This document shows, one piece after another, positions 16,103-22,912 of a DNA stretch of 29,694 nucleotides. A program made the translations under genes and the position numbers. Position 1 is the first letter of the stretch. Every line of letters starts with the position of its first letter. Under the pieces are notes generated by a model. It did not search any database, was not told the origin of the DNA, and was given only the letters and a program-made list of their open reading frames with translations. This DNA comes from an uncultured Collinsella sp. (GTDB taxonomy: Bacteria; Actinomycetota; Coriobacteriia; Coriobacteriales; Coriobacteriaceae): NCBI GenBank assembly GCA_900757615.1, contig CAAEON010000028.1:1-29694 (forward strand), read 5' to 3'.

Positions 16103-17036
16103 CAAGATCGCCAACCGCAAGGTTATCTGCGACACGCTGCTCGAGGCCGCCAAGACCGATAAGGACATCGTCGTCCTGTGCTCCGACTCCCGCGGCTCCG
16201 CATCGCTCACGCCGTTCTTCGATCAGTATCCCCAGCAGTCCGTCGAGGTCGGCATCGCCGAGCAGGACCTGGTGAGCATCGCCGCCGGCATGGCTTCGTG
16301 CGGCAAGAAGGCCTGGGCCGCCTCGCCGGCGTCCTTTGTGACCACGCGCTCGTATGAGCAGTGCAAGGTCGATGTTTCGTACTCCAATACCAACGTCAAG
16401 CTCATCGGCATTTCGGGCGGCGTTTCCTACGGCGCCTTGGGCATGAGCCATCACTCCGCGCAGGATATCGCCGCCATGAGCGCGATTCCCAACATGCGCG
16501 TGTATCTGCCGAGCGATCGCTTCCAGACCGCCGAGCTCGTGCGCGCCCTGGTTGCCGACAACAAGCCGGCCTACATCCGCGTGGGCCGCAACCCGGTCGA
16601 GGACGTGTACACCGAGGACGAGTGCCCGTTCCAGATGGACCGCGCCACCTGGGTGCGTCGCGGCACCGATGTGACGATTGTCGCCACCGGCGAGATGGTC
16701 CGCCATGCCGTGGACGCCGCCGACCTGCTGGCCGAGCAGGGCATCTCGGCAACGGTGCTCGACATGTACTGCGTCAAGCCGCTCGATACCGAGGCCGTGA
16801 TCGAGGCCGCCGGGGCTACGCGCGCTGTCGTGACCGTCGAGGAGCACAGCCCCTTCGGCGGCCTGGGTTCCATGGTCGCGCAGGTCGTGGGCGAGCATTG
16901 CCCGCGTCCGGTCAAGTGCCTGAGCCTGCCCGACGCGCCGGTCATCACCGGCACGAGCCCCGAGGTCTTCGCGCACTACGGCCTCACCGGCGAAGGCATT
17001 GCCAAGACGGTTGCCGAGTTCCTGCCCGCAGAGTAA
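16095..17036 (+). CDS. Transketolase, C-terminal subunit
   Basis: Second half of the split transketolase, containing the pyrimidine-binding and C-terminal domains. The ATG at 16095 is chosen because AAGGAGG sits 6 bases upstream and it overlaps the preceding stop by 8 bases (ATGGCTAA), a sign of coupled translation that suits subunits needed in equal amounts. The 313 residues include the VEVGIAEQDLVSIAAGMA motif, whose Glu56 activates thiamine diphosphate, followed by PASFVTTRSYEQ and GVSYGALGMSHHSAQDIA, typical of this group. The C-terminal domain with VEEHSPFGGLGSMVAQV is complete. A perfect palindrome (17041-17073) lies between it and the kinase gene. Confidence 0.93.
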   Translation: MANKIANRKVICDTLLEAAKTDKDIVVLCSDSRGSASLTPFFDQYPQQSVEVGIAEQDLVSIAAGMASCGKKAWAASPASFVTTRSYEQCKVDVSYSNTNVKLIGISGGVSYGALGMSHHSAQDIAAMSAIPNMRVYLPSDRFQTAELVRALVADNKPAYIRVGRNPVEDVYTEDECPFQMDRATWVRRGTDVTIVATGEMVRHAVDAADLLAEQGISATVLDMYCVKPLDTEAVIEAAGATRAVVTVEEHSPFGGLGSMVAQVVGEHCPRPVKCLSLPDAPVITGTSPEVFAHYGLTGEGIAKTVAEFLPAE

Positions 17037-17040
17037 TTGG

Positions 17041-17073
17041 AATGTGACAAAGGGACAGTCCCTTTGTCACATT
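17041..17073. repeat. 33-base palindrome inside the operon
   Basis: AATGTGACAAAGGGAC (17041-17056) and its exact reverse complement (17058-17073) are separated by a single base. It fills nearly all of the gap between the transketolase and kinase genes, 19 bases before the kinase ATG. Without a T run it is not a standard terminator. It could stall or stabilise the message, or be a repeat element. A related GTCCC-containing hairpin stands at 17 kb only, but similar ones with other flanks occur at 23717-23761. Confidence 0.85.
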
Positions 17074-17092
17074 CATTTTGAAAGGGGTGGCC

Positions 17093-18583
17093 ATGGGCCG
17101 CTACATCATCGGAATCGATCAATCCACGCAGGGCACCAAGGCGCTGCTGGTGGACGAGGGCGGCCATTTGATTCATCGTGCCGATCGCCCGCATCGCCAG
17201 ATTGTCAACGAGGTCGGCTGGGTGAGCCATGATCCAGCCGAGATCGCCGCCAACGTGCTGGCCGTGGCGCGCGCCGTGGTGGAGGAGACCGGGGTCGATC
17301 CGGCCGACGTCGCCGGCATCGGCATCTCCAACCAGCGCGAGACCACTGTTGCCTGGAGCCGCACGACGGGTGAGCCGCTGTGCGACGCCGTGGTGTGGCA
17401 GTGCGCCCGCGCCCGCGAGCTGTGCGACGAGCTTGCTGCGCGCGAAGGCGTGGCCGAGCTGGTGCGTGACACGACGGGTCTGGTGCTCTCGCCCTACTAC
17501 CCGGCGGGCAAGATGGCCTGGATCCTCGCGAACGTTCCCGCGGCTGCCGAGGCCGCGGCGGCAGGCGAGCTGTGCCTGGGCACCATCGATGCCTGGGTGG
17601 TCTGGACGCTCACGGGCGGCGCGGAGTTCCGCTGCGACTGGTCTAACGCCAGCCGCACGCAGCTCTTCGACCTGCGCCGTGGCTGCTGGAGCGAGCCGGT
17701 GTGCGAGGCCTTTGGCGTCGATGCAGCCTGCCTGCCGCAGGTGACCGATTCCGATGGCCTGTTCGGTACAACGGACCTGGGCGGCTTTTTGCCGGCGCCC
17801 GTGCCCATTCACGGCGTGCTTGGCGACAGCCATGCCGCCTTGTTTGCCCAGGGCTGCCATAGCCGCGGCATGGCCAAGGCGACCTATGGCACCGGAAGCT
17901 CGGTCATGATGAACGTCGGCGACGAGTTCGTCGCCAGCTCGCATGGGCTTTCGAGCTCGCTCGCATGGCGTATGGACGGCGTGACCGAGTACGTGCTCGA
18001 GGGCAACGTGAGCTACGCCGGCGCCGTCAAGACGTGGCTGCGCGACGACCTGGAACTCATCAACAATCCCGAGGAAGTCACCGACCTGTGCTACGCCGCC
18101 AATCCGGCAAGCCGTGTCTACTTTGTGCCGGCGTTCACTGGCCTGGGCGCGCCGCACTGGGCGAGCGATGCCGAGGGCTGTATCTTTGGCATGACGCGCA
18201 CCACGGGCCGTGCGGAGTTCGTAAAGGCCGCTGACGAGTCGATCGCCTATCAGATCTTCGACGTGATTGATGCGATGGTCGAGGATTCGGGCGCGGCGTT
18301 GGCCGAGCTTCGTGTTGACGGCGGTCCCACGCGCGACGCGTACCTGATGCAGTTTGAGAGCGACTTGGTTGGCTCGCCCATTCGCATCGCGAGCAACGAC
18401 GAGATGAGCGGTCTGGGCGCGGCCTGGGCCTGCGGCATTGCGCTGGGCATGTACACGCGCGACGTCGTCGACGTCTACGGCGCCCGCGGCATCGTGGAGT
18501 CCACCATGTCCGCCGACGAGCGCGCCAAAAAGATCGCCGGCTGGCGCCATGCCGTGAAATCTACAATCGCGTACACCGCCTAG
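17093..18583 (+). CDS. FGGY-family carbohydrate kinase, glycerol-kinase-like
   Basis: ATP-dependent sugar or polyol kinase. The ATG at 17093 follows AAAGGGG by 6 bases and gives 496 residues starting MGRYIIGIDQSTQGTKALL, the phosphate-1 motif. The protein resembles the glycerol kinase branch: NQRETT (Arg82, Glu83), SPYYPAGKMAWIL (Tyr135) and GDSHAALFAQG (catalytic Asp245) correspond to the glycerol-contacting residues of GlpK. GTGSSVMMN, PAFTGLGAPHW and RVDGGPTRDAYLMQFESDL complete the family signature. It ends the isomerase-transketolase operon, so its substrate is probably the ketose made by the isomerase; in the apiose model that is apulose, giving apulose 4-phosphate. The conserved glycerol pocket leaves a glycerol or related polyol kinase as the main alternative. 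Confidence 0.85.
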   Translation: MGRYIIGIDQSTQGTKALLVDEGGHLIHRADRPHRQIVNEVGWVSHDPAEIAANVLAVARAVVEETGVDPADVAGIGISNQRETTVAWSRTTGEPLCDAVVWQCARARELCDELAAREGVAELVRDTTGLVLSPYYPAGKMAWILANVPAAAEAAAAGELCLGTIDAWVVWTLTGGAEFRCDWSNASRTQLFDLRRGCWSEPVCEAFGVDAACLPQVTDSDGLFGTTDLGGFLPAPVPIHGVLGDSHAALFAQGCHSRGMAKATYGTGSSVMMNVGDEFVASSHGLSSSLAWRMDGVTEYVLEGNVSYAGAVKTWLRDDLELINNPEEVTDLCYAANPASRVYFVPAFTGLGAPHWASDAEGCIFGMTRTTGRAEFVKAADESIAYQIFDVIDAMVEDSGAALAELRVDGGPTRDAYLMQFESDLVGSPIRIASNDEMSGLGAAWACGIALGMYTRDVVDVYGARGIVESTMSADERAKKIAGWRHAVKSTIAYTA

Positions 18584-18597
18584 CATGATTATTCTGA

Positions 18598-18659
18598 GAC
18601 GGGGATTAAAAACTCATTGATCCCCGTCCCGGGCAGCTCATTTGGGACGGGGCTTTTTT
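18598..18659 (+). terminator. Two overlapping, mutually exclusive hairpins ending in a T run
   Basis: Hairpin 1 pairs GACGGGGAT (18598-18606) with ATCCCCGTC (18620-18628). Hairpin 2 pairs CCCCGTCCC (18622-18630) with GGGACGGGG (18644-18652) and is followed by six T (18654-18659). They share bases 18622-18628, so only one can form at a time. Hairpin 2 is a good terminator of the kinase operon. Both are built from the GGGACGGGG repeat family. Confidence 0.8.
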
Positions 18660-18694
18660 GACTGGTATGATTGGTGCGACCATTCGAACCAGCT

Positions 18695-18725
18695 AAAAGA
18701 GCCCCGTCCCAAATTGACTACCGAG
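18695..18725 (+). repeat. Copy of the 31-base CCCCGTCCC dispersed repeat, before luxS
   Basis: This copy runs from AAAAGAGCCCCGTCCC to GACTACCGAG and is inverted relative to the right arm of the terminator at 18641-18659. With that arm it could form a further long-range stem. It ends inside the luxS ribosome-binding region, so the repeat supplies part of the luxS leader. Confidence 0.75.
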
Positions 18726-18735
18726 AGGAACTGCC

Positions 18736-19224
18736 ATGGAGCGCATTGCAAGTTTTTCCGTTGACCATCTGCTGCTTGAGCCCGGCGTGTATGTGAGCCG
18801 CATCGACCGCGATCCGGCGACCGGCGCCGCCGTCACCACCTTTGACCTGCGCCTGACCACGCCCAACAAGGAGCCAGTCATGAACACGGCCGAGTGCCAC
18901 ACCATTGAGCATCTGGGCGCCACCTTCCTTCGCAACCATGCCGAGTGGTCGAGCCGTATCGTCTACTTTGGGCCCATGGGCTGCCGCACGGGCTTTTACC
19001 TCGTCGTTTTTGGTGAGCTGACGAGCGAGGAAATCTTGCCGCTTGTGCGTGAGCTGTTCGAGTTTGTTGCTGGCTTTGAGGGCGATATCCCCGGCGCTGC
19101 TCCCGAGGAGTGCGGCAACTACCTGGACCAGAACCTCCCCATGGCCAACTGGCTTGCGCGTCGTTATCTCGACCGCGACCTGGCCGATATCGACGAGAAG
19201 CACCTGCACTATCAGCAGGCATAG
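18736..19224 (+). CDS. luxS: S-ribosylhomocysteine lyase, LuxS
   Basis: Cleaves S-ribosylhomocysteine to homocysteine and DPD, the precursor of autoinducer-2, as part of the activated methyl cycle. The 162-residue protein has every key residue: the metal ligands His55 and His59 in HTIEHL and Cys126 in PEECGNYLDQNLP, the catalytic Glu58, and Cys83 in GPMGCRTGFYL. Length and motif order are standard. GAGAGGAA precedes the ATG at 18736. No other methyl-cycle gene is adjacent; it stands alone between sugar operons, with a repeat element in its leader. Identification is secure. Confidence 0.98.
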   Translation: MERIASFSVDHLLLEPGVYVSRIDRDPATGAAVTTFDLRLTTPNKEPVMNTAECHTIEHLGATFLRNHAEWSSRIVYFGPMGCRTGFYLVVFGELTSEEILPLVRELFEFVAGFEGDIPGAAPEECGNYLDQNLPMANWLARRYLDRDLADIDEKHLHYQQA

Positions 19225-19321
19225 GGCCGCCCTCTGCCTCCAAACCGTTCACACGGAGATATCGACCGTTTAACTGTTTAGAAGTGTTTATTCGAGGTCA
19301 TTAGCACTAGCTCGCTTAAAC

Positions 19322-19404
19322 TAGTCCTCAGAGTGATATTCAGGCAAGGCTCCTGAAGCAGCATCTGTCGACATTGATTGTCGGATTCTGCTTCGGGAGC
19401 CTTG
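19322..19404 (+). promoter_or_regulatory. Leader hairpin with possible antiterminator RNA site
   Basis: Arms 19345-19361 and 19388-19404 form a 17-bp stem with a single G-T pair, and a smaller CGACA/TGTCG stem sits inside. A moderately T-rich stretch follows, then the antiterminator ribosome site AGGGGGGG. The left arm begins within CAGGCAAGG (19341-19349), which resembles the 3' part of ribonucleic antiterminator (RAT) sites bound by BglG/LicT proteins. This suggests the antiterminator controls its own operon by preventing this hairpin. The exact RAT boundaries are not certain. Confidence 0.65.
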
Positions 19405-19424
19405 TTCTGTTTAGGGGGGGACAC

Positions 19425-20264
19425 ATGGAAATTGTTAAACGAATTAATACCAGCGCTGTCCTCTGCGTCGATGGAAATGGCAGACAGTTGGTTGCATTCG
19501 GCCGTGGTCTGGGGTTTAAGAATGTCGGAGACGAGGTCCCTCTTTCGGAGATTCAACGAACGTTTTATAACGTTAGCTCTCGCTACATCGCTCTCGTTGA
19601 CGAGGTCCCCGACGAGCTTCTCGAGCTTACCTCGGATGTTATTGATATGTCGACAGGTTTGCTGTCTTATGAGGTGAGCCCTAATTTGCCGTTTATCCTT
19701 GCGGACCATATCGCGTATGCGGTTAAGCGCAAAGAGCAAAATATCGTTGTCCGCATGCCTTTATCGTTTGATGTCCGCCAACAATATCCCGTCGAATTTA
19801 GAATCGGCGAGTATGCACTTAAGATAATCAGGAAACGTCTTAACGTTAGGCTTCCAGCTCATGAGGCAGTTGGAATTGCCATGGCGTTTATCAATAACAT
19901 GGCCGATTCGGACTCATGCGAAGTAGTTAAAGAGTTTAGCGCGGATATCTACGATCGTGTTCTGGAGGAGTCAACCGTTGCTGTTGAAAATCGGCTTGGC
20001 ATTCAAGTTGATCGGGAAGGTTTCGATTACGCAAGGTTCGCAACCCATCTTCAGTACTTATTCAATAGGTTGAACTCTGGCGAAAGCATCGTGAGCGACA
20101 ACCGCAAGATGTACCTCTCGCTCAAAAAAGAATATCCGGTGGCATCAATGTGCGCCGATGATATTGCTTCTGTTCTCAGCCGACTGACGGGGCGGGAACT
20201 TATAGACGAAGAAAGACTCTACCTCATGATGCACATCAATCGAATTGCATCGAAAACAAGGTAA
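19425..20264 (+). CDS. BglG/LicT-family transcriptional antiterminator with two PRD domains
   Basis: RNA-binding protein that prevents early termination when the cognate PTS sugar is present. The start at 19425 follows AGGGGGGG and gives 279 residues. Residues 1-55 are the CAT RNA-binding domain (MEIVKRINTSAVLCVDGNGR, then VAFGRGLGF). PRD1 (about 65-170) and PRD2 (about 171-279) each keep two His, at 95 and 146 and at 208 and 270, the sites phosphorylated by the PTS. The next gene is a beta-glucoside-type EIIBC, the expected phosphorylating partner. The leader hairpin upstream indicates autoregulation. The gene is less GC-rich at third positions than the genes to its left, a possible sign of transfer together with the following two genes. 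Confidence 0.95.
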   Translation: MEIVKRINTSAVLCVDGNGRQLVAFGRGLGFKNVGDEVPLSEIQRTFYNVSSRYIALVDEVPDELLELTSDVIDMSTGLLSYEVSPNLPFILADHIAYAVKRKEQNIVVRMPLSFDVRQQYPVEFRIGEYALKIIRKRLNVRLPAHEAVGIAMAFINNMADSDSCEVVKEFSADIYDRVLEESTVAVENRLGIQVDREGFDYARFATHLQYLFNRLNSGESIVSDNRKMYLSLKKEYPVASMCADDIASVLSRLTGRELIDEERLYLMMHINRIASKTR

Positions 20265-20332
20265 TTAGTTGGCAAAGGCGCGCGCTTTGCTGATGGTTAC
20301 ATATAAAACTCAACATGGGAGAAATGGTATTT

Positions 20333-21703
20333 ATGGCAGATACAACCAAGCTCGCTGCCGAGATTCTCGAGATGGTGGGCGGCGCAGACAACGTTACATT
20401 TGTAGCTCACTGCATGACTCGTTTAAGGTTCAACCTTAAGGACGAAAGCATCGTAGACGATGCAAAAGTCAAGGCGATTGATGGCGTGATCGACATTCGC
20501 CATTCCGCGGGGCAATATCAGGTGATTGTGGGACCTAAGGTCGATAAGGTCTATGAAATCGTTGCCAAGGAAACCGGGATTGATGCCGGAGATTCCGAGG
20601 CAAGCGAAGGAGAGACTAAGGGCTTTCTGGGAAAGCTAATGAAGCTCATCAGCGGCATCATGATGCCCGTTCTTCCTGCCTTGATCGCATGCGGAATGAT
20701 AAACGCCGTCCTTAGTATTCTGACGACGGCGGGTGCTGTTTCCGCCGAGAGCGGAATATACACTCTGCTGTACGGCATGGGAAATGCCTGCATGTATTTT
20801 CTGCCCGTTCTTGTCGGATCATCTGCTGCTCAGTTCTTTGGAACCGATCGATATATCGGTGCGGTACTCGGTGCAATCCTGATTTATCCGACTTTCGTTG
20901 CTGCGGCCGGAGCGGGCGATGCGCTGGATTTGCTCGGCATGAAGTTCACAATGGTGAGCTATTCCTCCACGGTGTTTCCTGCTATCGTGGCGGCTTGGTT
21001 CGCATCCGTTCTTAATAAGTGGCTGCGGGCGGTTCTTCCCGATGTTGTGGTGTTTGCGCTCGTCCCGTTCCTGACGGTTGCTGTTGCCGCCCCCGTCTCG
21101 CTCCTTGTGATCGGCCCCGTTATTCAGCAGGCGAGCTCTTTGCTTGCGACTGCAGTGCTGGCGGTCTATCAGTTCAGCCCCGTCCTTTGCGGCGTTATTC
21201 TCGGGCCGATATTCGGTCTCGTTATGATCCCCCTTGGACTCCATTGGGCCCTGATCGTGCTTTCCATCAACAATATTATGACCGTCGGCTCCGATCCTAT
21301 CCTTGGACTTCTCTGCTGCAGCATGGGTGTTGTCGGCGCTTGTTTGGCGTTTGCCCTCCGCTCGAAGGACCCGAGTGAAAAGAGTCTTGGGTTCAGCTGT
21401 GCCATTACGGGCTTTTTCGGGATTACGGAACCGGCGCTGTACGGCATCATCTTGGAGCACAAGAAGATCATTATCGCTTCCATGGTCGCCGGAGCAATCA
21501 GTGCTGTTATCCCGGCGATTTTCAACACCTGTACGTTCGTTATGACGTCGAGCGGCATTTTTAGCTTCCCCGGTTATATGGATCCTTCTGGTGATATGAG
21601 CAGCCTCATCGGCGCAATTCTTTGCAATGTCGTCGGTTTAATTCTTAACTTCGTTCTCGTTTACATCCTGTATCGCCCTGATGAAGAGGCAGTAGTGGAG
21701 TAG
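20333..21703 (+). CDS. PTS EIIBC, beta-glucoside family
   Basis: Imports and phosphorylates a beta-glucoside. The start at 20333 gives the normal EIIB beginning (MADTTKLAAEILEMVGG); an in-frame ATG at 20315 adds six residues. Of 456 residues, 1-90 are the EIIB domain with phosphorylated Cys27 in HCMTRLRF. From about 105 the EIIC domain begins (KLMKLISGIMMPVLPALIACGM) and has about ten membrane segments, including GFFGITEPALYGI with the conserved sugar-binding Glu. No C-terminal EIIA domain is present, so EIIA must come from another gene, perhaps a shared glucose-type EIIA. It is 68 bases downstream of the antiterminator gene. The product would be the substrate of the GH1 enzyme at 23909. Confidence 0.93.
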   Translation: MADTTKLAAEILEMVGGADNVTFVAHCMTRLRFNLKDESIVDDAKVKAIDGVIDIRHSAGQYQVIVGPKVDKVYEIVAKETGIDAGDSEASEGETKGFLGKLMKLISGIMMPVLPALIACGMINAVLSILTTAGAVSAESGIYTLLYGMGNACMYFLPVLVGSSAAQFFGTDRYIGAVLGAILIYPTFVAAAGAGDALDLLGMKFTMVSYSSTVFPAIVAAWFASVLNKWLRAVLPDVVVFALVPFLTVAVAAPVSLLVIGPVIQQASSLLATAVLAVYQFSPVLCGVILGPIFGLVMIPLGLHWALIVLSINNIMTVGSDPILGLLCCSMGVVGACLAFALRSKDPSEKSLGFSCAITGFFGITEPALYGIILEHKKIIIASMVAGAISAVIPAIFNTCTFVMTSSGIFSFPGYMDPSGDMSSLIGAILCNVVGLILNFVLVYILYRPDEEAVVE

Positions 21704-21754
21704 ACAATTATTTGGGATGTAAGCTGCCGAAAACCCCGCGGCAGATTGCATGTG

Positions 21755-21797
21755 GTGGGCTTGCCGTTGATTCACGCGAGCCCACCCTCATTTTTGG
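21755..21797 (+). terminator. Hairpin after EIIBC, weak terminator
   Basis: GTGGGCTTGC (21755-21764) pairs with GCGAGCCCAC (21776-21785) with one G-T pair, followed by CTCATTTTT. The esterase ribosome site starts immediately after, so readthrough into the esterase gene is likely and the hairpin may only reduce its expression. Confidence 0.6.
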
Positions 21798-21808
21798 AGT
21801 GACTAGCT

Positions 21809-22789
21809 ATGACAATTACAGCCGATATGACGTTTGGCGAAATCGCGCTCCTTCCTGAGTTCGCTGGCTTTGGCGAGCACCTTATGCTTTGCCGGCCTTC
21901 AACTTGGGAGCGCATGTGGAATAAACCCATCGTGTCTCATATGAATTCTGATGCTAATCCATATGAAACTACTCGCGTTTTGCGTGGATTGAATCGGATT
22001 GTCGAGCTCGTGGATGACGGGAGGCAAGTTGCCTACGATATATGGGATGAAGCCGACTGCATCCGTGATCCGACTCGACGCAACACGAAACTGTTCTTCT
22101 TTCCCGGGAGACCCGGGGCTCCCTTTATCATTGCGGTTTCGGGCGGAGGTTATCAGAGCGTTTGTCATCAAATGGAAGGCTTTCCCGTTGCCCCCGAGCT
22201 CAACGATGCGGGCTATAACGTGTTCGTGCTGTCATACAGGGTGAGGGTCGAGCCTTTGATGCCGCGTCCAATCGACGATTTAAATCGAGCTGTCCGTTTT
22301 GTCTTCGAGAATTCAGCGAAATTTAATGTCGCAAAAAGTTATGCAGTTATCGGCTTTTCTGCTGGTGCGCATTTAACTGCCGAGTGGGGGACGGACAACA
22401 AGGGATTTGCGTCCTACGGATGCGAGGCACCCAAAGCCTTGGTCCTGTGTTATGCACCGATTGATCTTCGTGGCTTTGAGAACGCATCAGACAATAGATT
22501 TCTTGATTCGGTGTGCGGCGGGGCTGGTCGCGACTCGCTCGATGATTTCTGTATTAATCAGCATGTGTGGGAGCAGTATCCTCCGACATATCTTTGGCAA
22601 TGCGCTGACGATGATATTGTATCGCCCGACAATTATGAAAAGATGGTCGATGCTCTGGATGCAGCTGGAGTACACCATGAGGGAGCCATGTATTCAGAAG
22701 GGGGGCACGCATTGATGAAGCCCCATGCGCCGGAGACCGACTACTGGTGTATGAGCGTTATTGAGTTTCTTAAAGATTATCTCGACTAG
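21809..22789 (+). CDS. Alpha/beta hydrolase, acetylesterase-like
   Basis: A 326-residue cytoplasmic hydrolase of the esterase/lipase type. The oxyanion-hole motif SGGGY (111-115), nucleophile elbow GFSAGAH with Ser184, an Asp at 268 or 269 in ADDDIVSP, and His300 in EGGHAL form a complete triad in the right order. An additional N-terminal segment of about 60 residues precedes the fold. No signal peptide is visible. GGAG lies 8-11 bases before the ATG at 21809. Placed directly after a beta-glucoside PTS gene, it probably removes acetyl or other acyl groups from the imported glycoside before GH1 cleavage. The substrate is inference. Codon style is AT-richer, like the two genes upstream. Confidence 0.82.
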   Translation: MTITADMTFGEIALLPEFAGFGEHLMLCRPSTWERMWNKPIVSHMNSDANPYETTRVLRGLNRIVELVDDGRQVAYDIWDEADCIRDPTRRNTKLFFFPGRPGAPFIIAVSGGGYQSVCHQMEGFPVAPELNDAGYNVFVLSYRVRVEPLMPRPIDDLNRAVRFVFENSAKFNVAKSYAVIGFSAGAHLTAEWGTDNKGFASYGCEAPKALVLCYAPIDLRGFENASDNRFLDSVCGGAGRDSLDDFCINQHVWEQYPPTYLWQCADDDIVSPDNYEKMVDALDAAGVHHEGAMYSEGGHALMKPHAPETDYWCMSVIEFLKDYLD

Positions 22790-22912
22790 GAAGCTGCATG
22801 TCGCTTTTTGAGCGGGTGATTTCGTCATGCAATGTTTTCGGTATTGATCGTGGTCGTGGATGAATGATGTTCTAGAATGTTCATACTGTCACATAAACGA
22901 ACAGGAGCGAAC

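Noticed and set aside
16976..18586. Open frame of about 536 codons antisense to the FGGY kinase
   Set aside because: Low-complexity composition and no recognisable motif; the sense frame carries all FGGY signatures.
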